A stretch of DNA of 45,950 nucleotides from Burkholderia sp. IMCC1007. GTDB lineage: Bacteria > Pseudomonadota > Gammaproteobacteria > Burkholderiales > Burkholderiaceae. The notes under the pieces were generated by a model that searched no databases, was not told the DNA's origin, and saw only the letters and a program-made list of their open reading frames with translations. The translations under genes and the position numbers were made by a program. This document shows, one piece after another, positions 35,929 to 44,300 of this stretch. Each line of letters starts with the position of its first letter. The first letter of the stretch is position 1. The stretch is from assembly GCF_027257875.1 (NCBI RefSeq), contig NZ_JAPVQY010000062.1, forward strand, positions 1 through 45,950. Reading direction: 5' to 3'.

Positions 35929-36366
35929 TCAGGCCTTCTTCGCGTCCAGCTTCGGCTCGCCGCCGTAGAACTGCTCGATCAGTTCCTGAACGAGGTAACG
36001 CTGATGCGGCGGTAGCGCCTCGATCTTCGACGCGAGTTCAATCGTCTCGGGCGTCGGCGGATAGCGCTCGTCGCGCGGCAGCGGTTGCGGCATCGCGTGC
36101 TCGTTCACGCTCGGCGACGGGCCGTAATGCAGCCAGTGCAGTTCGACGCGCAACCAGCTGGCGAGCGTTTCGAGTTTGTCGGGTGTCGGAATCGTGCGGC
36201 CCGTCAGCCATTTGTGCGCGGTTTGCGGCGAAACCGGCTGCGCACCGCGATGGCGCAGATTGAACCGGTTCGCGAGCTCCGTCGCGCCGGTGACCTTGTC
36301 GGGGCTGCGCCGCAAGGCAAATTTCAGGCGTTCCGAGAACGCCGCTTTTTCTTCGGGTGTCGGCAT
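35929..36366 (-). CDS. XRE-type helix-turn-helix transcriptional regulator
   Basis: The protein has 145 residues from the ATG at 36366 (MPTPEEKAAFSERLKFAL). The frame is open further upstream, but that part is not conserved-looking. The helix-turn-helix lies at about residues 25-70 (TGATELANRFNLRH, VSPQTAHKWLTGRTIPTPDKLETLASWL), in the style of phage-repressor-like regulators. The C-terminal PPTPETIELASKIEALPPHQRYLVQELIEQFYG resembles the tails of a regulator family common in Burkholderia. Targets are unknown. A dyad symmetric site lies just upstream at 36408, suggesting autorepression. It converges on yidC at the shared terminator. Confidence 0.82.
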   Translation of the reverse strand: MPTPEEKAAFSERLKFALRRSPDKVTGATELANRFNLRHRGAQPVSPQTAHKWLTGRTIPTPDKLETLASWLRVELHWLHYGPSPSVNEHAMPQPLPRDERYPPTPETIELASKIEALPPHQRYLVQELIEQFYGGEPKLDAKKA

Positions 36367-36407
36367 GGGGGTGATTGTGCAATTCCGCCGACGCGTCTCA
36401 GACAACC

Positions 36408-36424
36408 ATATGAGATAAACATAT
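36408..36424. promoter_or_regulatory. Candidate operator of the XRE regulator gene
   Basis: ATATG-AGATAAA-CATAT is a dyad 42 bp upstream of the regulator start, in an otherwise GC-rich region. The AT-richness also suits a leftward promoter. Assignment to this regulator is by position only. Confidence 0.4.
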
Positions 36425-36680
36425 CTTATTCGGACGAATCTCAACCCAGTCCGGAGCGGGCGGCGCAATTGGGGCCCCCAGCGTCGGCCCCCTACAACCG
36501 GCATACTCGTCCGAAACAGGCTGCTCGTGACGGCGCTCCATTGATACTTGACTTAGCCCCGGCGGGATAAATTCGGGCGAGTCCTATACCGACGTGGCGC
36601 CCGGTGGCGCGCGGGCCGGCACGCTACAATGCCGGCGTTCCGGTGCGCGAACTGTTGCGCGGGCGCACCGTTCATCATCC

Positions 36681-36714
36681 GATTACCCGATTCATCCGAT
36701 TACCCGATTCATCC
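36681..36714 (+). repeat. Tandem 17-bp repeat in the mnmE leader
   Basis: GATTACCCGATTCATCC occurs twice head to tail (36681-36697 and 36698-36714), with a partial third copy (GATTCC) just before the mnmE ATG. The repeat is 7 bp from the start codon and covers the place of the ribosome binding site. Copy number changes could affect translation. Confidence 0.85.
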
Positions 36715-36721
36715 GATTCCC

Positions 36722-38116
36722 ATGCTCGCTACCGATTCCGATCCGATCGTTGCCATTGCCACCGCTGCCGGCCGGGGTGGCATCGGCGTCGTCCGCGTGT
36801 CGTTCGGGCGCAGCGGCGAGGCGGCCGCGCTGCCGCTGATCGACGCGCTGTGCGGGCAGCCGCTTGCGCCGCGCCATGCGAGCTACGTGCCGTTCCTCGA
36901 TGAGCACGGCGCGCCGCTCGACCGCGGGATCGCGCTGTATTTCCCCGCGCCGCATTCGTACACCGGCGAGCATGTGCTGGAACTGCAGGGGCATGGCGGG
37001 CCGATCGTGATGCAACTGCTGCTGCAGCGCTGCCTCGACGCGGGGCGCGGCTTCGGGCTGCGGCTTGCGGAGCCGGGCGAGTTCACGCGGCGCGCGTTCC
37101 TGAACGACAAGCTCGACCTTGCGCAGGCCGAGGCGGTTGCCGACCTGATCGAGGCGAGCACCGAGGCGGCGGCGCGCTCGGCCGGGCGCTCGCTGGACGG
37201 CGTGTTCTCGCGCCAGATCCATGCGCTCGTCGAGGACGTGATCACGCTGCGGATGCTGGTCGAGGCGACGCTGGATTTTCCGGAAGAGGAAATCGACTTC
37301 CTGGAAGCGGCTGATGCGCGCGGCAAGCTCGCGAGGATTCGCGAGCAACTCGCGCACGTGCTCGGCGATGCGCGGCAGGGCGCACTGCTGCGCGAGGGGC
37401 TGTCGGTGGTGCTCGCGGGGCAGCCGAACGTCGGCAAGTCGTCGTTGCTGAATGCGCTGGCCGGCGCGGAGCTGGCGATCGTCACGCCGATCGCGGGCAC
37501 GACGCGCGACAAGGTCGCGCAGACGATCCAGGTCGAAGGGATTCCGCTGCACATCATCGATACGGCCGGGCTGCGCGAGACGGAGGACGAGGTCGAGCGG
37601 ATCGGGATCGCGCGCACGTGGAGCGAGATCGAGCGCGCGGATGTGGTGCTGCATCTGCTGGATTCGCGCACGGGGATGACGGCGGACGATGAGACGATCG
37701 CCGCGCGGTTCCCCGGCGGCGTGCCGGTGGTGCGCGTGCTGAACAAGACGGATCTCACCGGTGTGCCGGCGTGCGTCGAGCATCCGGCGGCCGAAGGCGA
37801 TCTGACGGAAGTGCATCTGTCCGCGAAGCGCGGCGACGGGATCGACATGCTGCGCGCGGAACTGCTGCGGATCGCCGGGTGGCAGGCGGGCGCCGAAGGC
37901 GTTTATCTGGCGCGTGAGCGGCATCTCATTGCGCTGCGCGCCGCGCAGGAACATCTGGCGCAGGCGGCCGATCATGCGGAGCAGCGCGCGCAGTCGCTCG
38001 ATCTGTTTGCGGAGGAGCTTCGGCTCGCGCAGGAGCAACTCAATGCGATTACGGGGGAGTTCACGTCGGATGATCTGCTGGGGGTGATTTTCAGCAGGTT
38101 CTGTATTGGGAAATAA
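36722..38116 (+). CDS. mnmE: tRNA uridine-5-carboxymethylaminomethyl modification GTPase MnmE (TrmE)
   Basis: The protein has 464 residues from the ATG at 36722 (MLATDSDPIVAIATAAGRGGIGVVRV). The frame is open from 36629, but that stretch lies in the repeat leader. The N-terminal folate-binding domain is followed by the G domain inserted in the helical region: GQPNVGKSS (about 233), TTRDK, DTAGLRE and NKTDL. The C-terminal FCIGK carries the essential cysteine. With MnmG it modifies wobble uridines of several tRNAs. The last 18 bases form a known type of integrase target. Confidence 0.97.
   Translation: MLATDSDPIVAIATAAGRGGIGVVRVSFGRSGEAAALPLIDALCGQPLAPRHASYVPFLDEHGAPLDRGIALYFPAPHSYTGEHVLELQGHGGPIVMQLLLQRCLDAGRGFGLRLAEPGEFTRRAFLNDKLDLAQAEAVADLIEASTEAAARSAGRSLDGVFSRQIHALVEDVITLRMLVEATLDFPEEEIDFLEAADARGKLARIREQLAHVLGDARQGALLREGLSVVLAGQPNVGKSSLLNALAGAELAIVTPIAGTTRDKVAQTIQVEGIPLHIIDTAGLRETEDEVERIGIARTWSEIERADVVLHLLDSRTGMTADDETIAARFPGGVPVVRVLNKTDLTGVPACVEHPAAEGDLTEVHLSAKRGDGIDMLRAELLRIAGWQAGAEGVYLARERHLIALRAAQEHLAQAADHAEQRAQSLDLFAEELRLAQEQLNAITGEFTSDDLLGVIFSRFCIGK
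38099..38116 (+). other. mnmE 3' end, SGI1-type attachment core
   Basis: TTCTGTATTGGGAAATAA, the last 18 bases of mnmE including the stop, closely resembles the 18-bp core at the 3' end of trmE/thdF used by the integrase of Salmonella genomic island 1 and relatives. The similarity partly reflects the conserved FCIGK codons. A broken integrase gene begins about 35 bp downstream, supporting real use of the site. Confidence 0.6.
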
Positions 38117-38149
38117 CCCCGTTTCTATCGGATTCCATCAAGGTCCATA

Positions 38150-38637
38150 AGCTCCCTTGAAGCCGGCGAGAATATTACGTTTCTTGCCTCTTCAACTCGA
38201 GGCCGAGTGGCACATTCCTCAAGAGAACTCGAAGACCGGAAAACCGCATATCGTCAGTCTATCGGAGCACTCGGCAACGCTGTTCCGCCAACTCTTTTGT
38301 ACTCGCTGCTCTAGCGAATGGGTCTTGCCGGAGAGGGCGCACAGACCAAGCCTTTACTCATAACGGCTCAACCAAGCACTGAAGGTATCGCTCCAAGGCG
38401 AGTACATTGCGGCGTTCACACTCCACGACCTACGCCGGGCGGCTTCCACGCTGCTCTACGAAAAGGGCTGCGGCATCCGCTGTAGTTGAGAAGGCGCTCA
38501 ACGATACCATCGGCGGCGTGCGCGGCGTCTACAACGGAGCCGAATACGCAGGACAACGCAAAGAGATGCTGCAGGCGTGGGCCGACACCATCGACGGCCT
38601 TGTTCCAGCATCACATCTCATTATGTCGCCGGTCTGA
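38150..38637 (+). pseudogene. Remnant of a tyrosine-recombinase integrase
   Basis: Only the catalytic half remains. HIPQENSKTGKPHIVSLSEHS matches the P4-type integrase core. An in-frame TAA at 38361-38363 interrupts it, then the same frame continues with RLNQALKVSLQ and FTLHDLRRAASTLLYEKG, the HxxR motif. After that a frameshift moves the rest to another frame (VEKALNDTIGGVRGVYNGAEYAGQRKEML), which carries the probable catalytic tyrosine. The N-terminal domain is missing. It reads in the same direction as mnmE and lies right beside its 3' end, so it is the relic of an island once inserted there. Confidence 0.85.
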
Positions 38638-38640
38638 TTC

Positions 38641-39169
38641 TGGCTATTCATCATGAAGGCCGCCGTCGCGCGGCCGGTCACGATAGCCCTAAAGTCGGGG
38701 CGCCAAGCGGATAGATTTAACAGTTAGGCACGATTTACCGCCAATCGGACCCGCGGCCAATAACCCGAGTACGTAGCTTGCAGCATGGCAGCCGGTCCCG
38801 TCTATGTGGGGGACATCACGCTGAATATCAGAACAATCAATACAAAAAAGAGGACTATCCCAATCAATTTTGGGATGTGTCTGATTTACATATCTTCCTG
38901 AATGAGGTTAACCCGTCCGACCTGAGCAGTCGTACGAGGCGTATGCAGTACGGCTGTGAAGCCGAGACGGTGTTGTTGGATCCGCAAGAAGCGGCCATAT
39001 TGACCCGTGAATCCTGCAAATCCAGACGAGGTGTGAACGGGGCGGAAGACGCCGGTGCCGAATTGTTGAGGGGCCGACTAATTCTTCCCTGTTACGCCTT
39101 TTTCCATAGGACGCATTGGTAGAAGCGAAGGCGACAAGATAATTTATCTCATATATAAAAGGGAAGGGC
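38641..39169. other. Non-coding or degenerate stretch after the integrase remnant
   Basis: I see no gene I can support here. One open frame (38778-39122, plus strand) has mixed composition and no recognisable domain or ribosome site. The AT content rises from about 38770, marking foreign DNA. The promoter of the 39170 gene must lie near the end (AT-rich ATAATTTATCTCATATATAA around 39138-39157). Confidence 0.5.
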
Positions 39170-39817
39170 ATGAATTCGAAAATCCTTCATTCAGATCGAG
39201 ACTTGTATTTTCTGTGTAGGAATGAACCGAAGCCCCATAACGATAAGTGGGCAACGGTGTCCTGCGAGATCGATGAGTTCGGTAAAGCCGTTCGTGCATA
39301 TTTTTCACCACTGGACGCGATGATTGACGCCTTTTTTCACTCAAATAGTACAGGTCGATACCGAGCTATTCCAAGCGCAATCTTTGACCTTAGCGATTTG
39401 ATCGCCGACCACGACAATCAACTAGCCGTGAGTTTCCAAGTGGCATGGGCAGCCCACGCAAATCAGATTCTTCTGCGCCCCTCTGGAAAGCTCGCGGCAT
39501 GTTCCATTGCAAAATGCTGCCAAATAAACGACGACGAGAGTGCAATTTATTTTCCATCACCAGGGCTTGCTCAAAAACTACACAAACGTCTCCTTGAGAT
39601 TTCAGGTATAGAAGGTTGGGAAAAATCTGTTAACGAGTTCAAGTCACTTCCATCTCTCAAGAGGGACGAAATCGCCATTAACGCTATCCGTAGAATTCCG
39701 GCGACATGTTCTGGGCGCGCGTGTGACGAGCTGGTTCTATATGACCTCAACGCCGGGCAGTGGAAGTTCTCTCCCTATTCGCTAGTTGAAGATTTGTTAA
39801 GAGGCTACGAATCATAA
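39170..39817 (+). CDS. Unknown protein upstream of the T6SS PAAR cassette
   Basis: The protein has 215 residues, with a GGGAAGGGC stretch just before the ATG. No signal peptide or membrane helix is visible and I do not recognise a domain. The middle has AVSFQVAWAAHANQILLRPSGKLAACSIAKC and the end is DLNAGQWKFSPYSLVEDLLRGYES. The codon and base composition are AT-richer than the core genes and match the three genes that follow. The position before a PAAR gene would suit a loading adaptor, but I see no DUF4123 or DUF2169 features, so the function is open. Confidence 0.7.
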   Translation: MNSKILHSDRDLYFLCRNEPKPHNDKWATVSCEIDEFGKAVRAYFSPLDAMIDAFFHSNSTGRYRAIPSAIFDLSDLIADHDNQLAVSFQVAWAAHANQILLRPSGKLAACSIAKCCQINDDESAIYFPSPGLAQKLHKRLLEISGIEGWEKSVNEFKSLPSLKRDEIAINAIRRIPATCSGRACDELVLYDLNAGQWKFSPYSLVEDLLRGYES

Positions 39818-39865
39818 AGTCAAACCGAGGAAATGTTAAAAACCGTCATTAAAGTGGGGTAATGA

Positions 39866-40381
39866 ATGAGGACTAATTTGTTCGGTCGCGCACAATGTGT
39901 AGTGGGCGACATGACGTCTCACGGAGGGGTAGTCATTTCTGGCAACCCATCTCATACATGGCGCGGGATTCCAATTGCGCGTCAGGGTGATCTAGTCACC
40001 TGCCCGAAATGCCCACCCCATATTTTCAGAATAGCGGAAGGCTTGGCGATGTCGATAAGTGACGATCAGCCTATGGCAACCGAGGGGCATAGAACCGGCT
40101 GCGGAGCGGTACTCGTAGCACAGACAGCTCCTGCGCATGCCGTTTCCTCGCATACGGCATTCGCGAATGGCTGCGGTTGCGATGAACAGTTCATCTTGCA
40201 TGACTTGAACGACAATCCAATTCCCGATATGCCCTACAAAATTACGGCAGCAGACGGCACAGTATATCGTGGGACAACTGACATAAATGGCCGTACAGAG
40301 CGCGTATTTACCGTGGAGGCGAAGAGCCTAAGCATCGGGCCAGATGTGGATCAACTTTTTGAGAATAATCCAGGGGTGTAA
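39866..40381 (+). CDS. PAAR-domain protein, type VI secretion spike tip
   Basis: The protein has 171 residues. The PAAR domain fills about residues 10-100: VGDMTSHGGVVISG, IPIARQGDLVTCPKC, MATEGHRTGCGAVLV. The His and Cys residues form the metal site of the cone. A short C-terminal extension follows (DLNDNPIPDMPYKITAADGTVYRGTTDINGRTERVF), which looks like a small beta domain that may hold cargo. It would sharpen the VgrG spike and carry the effector encoded 3 bp downstream. No vgrG or other T6SS structural gene is in the window, so it must work with a secretion system encoded elsewhere. Confidence 0.88.
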   Translation: MRTNLFGRAQCVVGDMTSHGGVVISGNPSHTWRGIPIARQGDLVTCPKCPPHIFRIAEGLAMSISDDQPMATEGHRTGCGAVLVAQTAPAHAVSSHTAFANGCGCDEQFILHDLNDNPIPDMPYKITAADGTVYRGTTDINGRTERVFTVEAKSLSIGPDVDQLFENNPGV

Positions 40382-40384
40382 CGG

Positions 40385-41146
40385 ATGACTAATCCCGCTT
40401 GGTCTGGCAATGCTGCAACCAACACTACTCCGCATAGTTCTCAACGGGTTCAAGCCGACGTTATTCGCTACGTCAATAAAGTAGATGCCGACAGCGGTTG
40501 GCTACTTGTCGGAAGAGATGATCTTCCGCGCTCACAATGGAAATCACTTTTCAAGTACTGCAAAGTCATGCTTATCGGAAATAGAGATGGGCGGACTTAC
40601 TTTAGAGTAATGGAGGGGGAGTCTCAAGGGAAGATCGCTTTCCTATCAGATTCCAACGCAAGCCAATACCTTGGCAATATAGCCCCTGCAAAAAATGCAA
40701 TCGAACTCGTCATGACATATGGGGCTTATAATGAGGATTGGAAATCGGTTGCCAGAGGGGGAAGGCTGCCGCAGCAATTAGCTAATGGGGCACTTGGCGG
40801 CATCAGATTTGAGGCGACGATGAACACAAGTTGGGGCGGTAACTTCTTTCCGATCCCGCCAGGCACCTACACCATACTGCTGCCCGACCACCCGCACGCT
40901 AAAGAGTATACCAATCAGTACAAGGTCGAGTATCCCGAGCTTTCTCATCACCAAGTTTGGTTTCCGATTGCGCATGGCGACAATAGCAGATATGTTCACG
41001 TGGGAAATGTATCCGAAGGCTGCGTTACTGTTGTGCAGTTAAAAAAATGGTCTGCGATTCATGAGGCGCTCGTTAGTCGTCGAGGGCCTGACGGAGGGAG
41101 TGTAGGTACGCTGATCGTCAAAGGCAGACCTGAGAGGGTAAAGTAA
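40385..41146 (+). CDS. L,D-transpeptidase-like toxin, Tlde1-like T6SS effector
   Basis: The protein has 253 residues. The C-terminal half carries a YkuD/L,D-transpeptidase-like signature: FPIPPGTYTILLPD, HHQVWFPIAHGDNSRYVHVGN and then VSEGCVTV, with the probable catalytic Cys near residue 213 and His near 205. The family transfers or cuts peptide cross-links in peptidoglycan. Tlde1 effectors of type VI systems use this fold to damage the target cell wall. It has no signal peptide, as expected for a T6SS cargo. It sits 3 bp after the PAAR gene and overlaps the next gene by one base. The effector role is inferred from context plus motif. Confidence 0.72.
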   Translation: MTNPAWSGNAATNTTPHSSQRVQADVIRYVNKVDADSGWLLVGRDDLPRSQWKSLFKYCKVMLIGNRDGRTYFRVMEGESQGKIAFLSDSNASQYLGNIAPAKNAIELVMTYGAYNEDWKSVARGGRLPQQLANGALGGIRFEATMNTSWGGNFFPIPPGTYTILLPDHPHAKEYTNQYKVEYPELSHHQVWFPIAHGDNSRYVHVGNVSEGCVTVVQLKKWSAIHEALVSRRGPDGGSVGTLIVKGRPERVK

Positions 41147-41772
41147 TGCACAGAAAATCTTTTTTAAATTTTTATCTCTGGGCAGTCTTCTCAACTATAC
41201 CTATGTATTCTCATGCGTTCTGGACGGATCTTGATGGGGGTATAATCACTGATTGGGAGGAATTTAGGAAGACGGTTAAACTCTATAGTATCAATGTCAA
41301 AATCCGGAAAAATGTCGAAGGTGCTGCTCGGGCGGAGGAGCAAGGGAGGAAATTCTTTCTAGATGGCCGTTATGAGGAGGCCAACTTCCGTGGATATGGG
41401 AGTGCTATTGACTGGATTCCCAGGCCGGAGTACTACTTTATAGTGGGCGATATAAATTTAAGAATGAAACTGTCCATTCATAGTGATTCCCCTCACGCAA
41501 CACCTGAATACAAGTCGTGCTGGGATAAATATTTGTTTGCAATGAATGTGAAAGAGGAGCTGGAGTCGCCATTTCAAACAGGGTTTGGGCTGGTAGAAGA
41601 GCTGAATCTGTCAAAAACCCGAAACTCGAAGATTTACAAGCAAGCGATGGCGAACGCGTCTTGCTTTGCACGATTGACGAGTAAATATTCCGAACGGGTA
41701 GGCCCGCAGTGTGTACCCGTTGACGAAGTAAGGGCGTGTCTGGGAAGACCGCTGCTATTTCTGTATCACTAG
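41146..41772 (+). CDS. Exported protein, probable immunity protein to the preceding toxin
   Basis: The protein has 208 residues. The N-terminus is a signal peptide (MHRKSFLNFYLWAVFSTIPMYSHAF, cleavage likely after SHA). The mature part has four cysteines (SCWDK, ASCFA, PQCVP, RACLG), which could form two disulfides in the periplasm. I recognise no named domain. A one-base overlap with the toxin gene shows co-translation. A periplasmic partner is what protection against a peptidoglycan-attacking effector requires, so immunity is the simplest role. It is strongly AT-rich, and the GC content jumps back up directly after its stop. Confidence 0.68.
   Translation: MHRKSFLNFYLWAVFSTIPMYSHAFWTDLDGGIITDWEEFRKTVKLYSINVKIRKNVEGAARAEEQGRKFFLDGRYEEANFRGYGSAIDWIPRPEYYFIVGDINLRMKLSIHSDSPHATPEYKSCWDKYLFAMNVKEELESPFQTGFGLVEELNLSKTRNSKIYKQAMANASCFARLTSKYSERVGPQCVPVDEVRACLGRPLLFLYH
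41759..41766 (+). other. Possible degenerate right attachment site of the mnmE island
   Basis: TTCTGTAT matches the first 8 bases of the mnmE 3' attachment core at 38099. It lies at the place where base composition returns to core level. Eight bases is a weak match, and the rest of the core is not conserved. Confidence 0.25.
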
Positions 41773-42203
41773 CATGCGCCGGTGATGCCGGCGAGGGCTT
41801 CGTCGACGCACCATGCGTGTTGCCGAATTCGCTCTCTCCCTGCTCGTGCAGTCACAGGTCATTCTGGATCGCCGCGCGCCTTTGTCCTCGGTACGCAATC
41901 GAAGGATCGTTGCCCGATCCGCGTCGGCAACCTTTCGGTTTGGGCTGCGGAACTATATCGACTGCAAGCGGCCGTACGGCGACAGCACCAACTCGAGCCG
42001 TGCAGACGGGATGCGTGAGGGAACCCGATCAAGAGTGGGCAAAAAGTATGCGCGGCGCGAGCCACTCCCCCGCGAACGCTCGCTGCGCTACAGGTGTTTC
42101 TGGTGCGCGCCGGCATGGCCAGGGCGGCTTGACTGCATCGCGATCCGGATCGTCGATCGTGCATCGGGAAAGGCTCGCCGACGCATCCGAATCCCTACGT
42201 GCA
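41773..42203. other. GC-rich stretch without a supported gene
   Basis: The stretch has 431 bp between the foreign cassette and a tiny lipoprotein gene. Several open frames exist on both strands, as expected at this GC content, but none has domain-like content or a good start. It may be a degenerate gene end cut by the island insertion. Confidence 0.45.
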
Positions 42204-42326
42204 TCAATCCCAATGATGATGGTGGTGATACCCGCCGCCACCGTAATATCCGCCACCGTCAGGCACCACGATACAGCCGCTCAACAACGCGGCGACGCTG
42301 GCAATCAGCAAAAGGGTCTTCTTCAT
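42204..42326 (-). CDS. Very small lipoprotein with Gly/His-rich tail
   Basis: The protein has 40 residues: a lysine-led signal peptide with lipobox LLSGC (Cys18), then VVPDGGGYYGGGG and a run of five histidines before the final WD. AGGTGA lies upstream of the ATG. It would be lipidated and anchored in the envelope. The His run could bind metal. Short lipoproteins of this type are common in Burkholderia and usually have no assigned role. It stands alone, 147 bp from the cyclase gene, on the same strand. Confidence 0.75.
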   Translation of the reverse strand: MKKTLLLIASVAALLSGCIVVPDGGGYYGGGGYHHHHHWD

Positions 42327-42473
42327 CGCGTTCACCTGCTTGGATTCGAGATGGACCCAGCATAGCGAGCGCGGTCAACACGGGCTGTAAGCGATCGTAT
42401 CCCTGCTCCGGAATCCGTAACGGCGGATTATTCCGGTCACAATGACCGTAACAAATCCCAATCCGCAGACGTT

Positions 42474-43829
42474 TCAGCCCGCGACGACCCGGTTTCGCCC
42501 CGCATCCTTCGCGCGATACAACGCGGCATCGGCGGCTTCGATCAATGCGTCGGGCGTCGACAGCTCGTCCTGCGACACGGTCGCGCATCCGACGCTCACA
42601 CTCAAACGCGCGGCCGACCCAGGCATCGGGAGATCGAGCCGCAGCACCGCTTCGCGCGCTTCCTCGGCAACGACCCGCGCGCCGCGCGCACCGGTATTCG
42701 GCAGTACGATCGCGAATTCCTCGCCGCCGTAGCGTGCGACGATATCCGTGGGCCGTCTCACCGCACCGGCCAGCGCATTCGCGACCGCGATCAGGCAGGC
42801 ATCGCCCTTCACGTGACCGAACGCGTCGTTGTATGCCTTGAAGTGATCGACGTCGACCATCAGCAGCGACAACGGCTCCCCCTGCCGCCGCGCCTGCAGG
42901 AACAGCGTATGGAAGTGATCGTTGAAGTGGCTGCGGTTGAATGCGCCCGTCAGTCCGTCGCGCGCGGAAGAGCGAATCAGCGTCGCGTGCGCCTCGAACA
43001 GCTGCTGATACAGCTTCGTCACTTCCCACGCGAGCACGCAGACGAGCACGCCGGGCGTAAACATGCTGAACACGCGCGCGACATACCAGCCGACGGTGAA
43101 GCGGTTCGTGGTCAGCAGGTTCAGCGTCGTGTCGGTGAGGCAGGCGAGCACCGCGACCGCGAGCCACATGTCGAGGGTCGTGCGCAACCGGCCCGCGGCC
43201 AGCACGGCAACGAGCGCGAGCGCATTGAGTATCCAGACGATGAATTCGATCCCGTTGACGGGCAGCACGGCTCCGTTGCGGGGTGGACGGAACGCGGGCG
43301 GCAGCGTCACGTTCAGCGCGAGCATGCACAGCAGCGCGGCGGCGAGCGCCGGGCCGCCGACCAGCGCGAAGGTCCACCAGCGGGTCTGGTTCGGGTCGAT
43401 CGGCAGATGCGCGAGCCGCTCGCGCGCGAACAGTGCCGCCATCACGAAGCACGGAAAGCCGGCATGCCAGAACACCCACATCCATGCGGCGCTCTCCGGC
43501 CGCGCGCCGAGCAATCCATGCGGCGCGAACACGCCGGGAAAGGTGAGCAGCTGCAGCGCGACGGCGAGTGCGGTGAACGCATAGGCGCCGCCGAGCGCAC
43601 CGAGCACGGGCTGGCGCGTCACGGTGAACTGCGCGCCGAGGAAGAACGCCGCGATGCTCGCGGTGGTGAACACGGTCAGCGCACACATCGGCATGAACGG
43701 CTCGACGGCCGGCAGCGCGACGTTCGCGCGCGGCACGGTGACCGCGAGCGCGAGCACGATGGCGAGCGCCGTCAACGCGCCGAACCAGAGCTGCTGACGC
43801 GTCGTGTGCTGGATCAGGATGCCTTCCAT
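42474..43829 (-). CDS. Membrane-bound diguanylate cyclase (GGDEF protein)
   Basis: The protein has 451 residues. The N-terminal 270 residues form about seven to eight membrane helices, in the manner of a MASE4-type sensor (the MASE type is tentative). The cyclase domain follows: RDGLTGAFNRSHF, LLMVDVDHFKAYNDAFGH and the active site RYGGEEF. The inhibitory I-site RPTD lies five residues before GGEEF, so product feedback is likely. It makes cyclic di-GMP at the inner membrane, affecting motility or biofilm choices. No phosphodiesterase domain is present. The start at 43829 fits the first membrane helix. Confidence 0.93.
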   Translation of the reverse strand: MEGILIQHTTRQQLWFGALTALAIVLALAVTVPRANVALPAVEPFMPMCALTVFTTASIAAFFLGAQFTVTRQPVLGALGGAYAFTALAVALQLLTFPGVFAPHGLLGARPESAAWMWVFWHAGFPCFVMAALFARERLAHLPIDPNQTRWWTFALVGGPALAAALLCMLALNVTLPPAFRPPRNGAVLPVNGIEFIVWILNALALVAVLAAGRLRTTLDMWLAVAVLACLTDTTLNLLTTNRFTVGWYVARVFSMFTPGVLVCVLAWEVTKLYQQLFEAHATLIRSSARDGLTGAFNRSHFNDHFHTLFLQARRQGEPLSLLMVDVDHFKAYNDAFGHVKGDACLIAVANALAGAVRRPTDIVARYGGEEFAIVLPNTGARGARVVAEEAREAVLRLDLPMPGSAARLSVSVGCATVSQDELSTPDALIEAADAALYRAKDAGRNRVVAG

Positions 43830-43942
43830 GGATTCCCCCGGGCGCTCGTGCGGAAACGCGCCCGGTCTTGGCGTCGGGCGGCATGCAGCCGGTCGCAGCG
43901 CGACCCGGTGCGGCCCGATCCTATCGCGTTATTGGCGCGCGC

Positions 43943-44191
43943 TCAAATACCGAGGCCAGGCCCGAAGTTGCCGGCGACCCAGTGCGTGACGGCATCGACG
44001 TCCGCGTAATCCTGTTCGGGCAGGCCATCGAGCATCGACAGCACTTCGTTGCTCGCGCCGGCGTCGCGCGCGGCGGCGACGATCGCGTCCTTGTTTGCCG
44101 GATAGCGAACCGCCGCGAGCACATCGGCGATCTGCAGATCGATCGTTTCGTTAGGGATATCGTGCGCCGGGGCTGAGGGTTTGTCGTTCAC
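43943..44191 (-). CDS. DUF2795-family small protein
   Basis: The protein has 82 residues from a GTG at 44191 (MNDKPSAPAHDIPNETIDLQIADVLAAVRYPANKDAIVAAARDAGA in outline). An upstream ATG at 44250 would add about 20 unconserved residues. The content matches DUF2795: a conserved helix-rich domain with RYPANKDAIVAAA and LDGLPEQDYADVDAVTHWV. Its function is unknown. It is cytosolic by sequence. Confidence 0.8.
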   Translation of the reverse strand: MNDKPSAPAHDIPNETIDLQIADVLAAVRYPANKDAIVAAARDAGASNEVLSMLDGLPEQDYADVDAVTHWVAGNFGPGLGI

Positions 44192-44300
44192 GTCGTCGTC
44201 TCGCTGGTTGGGCGGGCATCGTTCGTTACGGAAGGCGTTGCGTTGCACCATGCTGAGCGGCCCGATTCGGGGCGCCCCCGCATGGGAATGACGAATCGGT

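Noticed and set aside
38778..39122. 114-aa frame after the integrase remnant
   Set aside because: Mixed content, no ribosome site, and its end looks like random translation. A group II intron remnant was considered because of paired GTACG segments, but no domain V was found.
42813..44009. 398-aa frame opposite the GGDEF gene
   Set aside because: Antisense shadow rich in Arg/Glu/His; the GGDEF protein on the other strand is clear.
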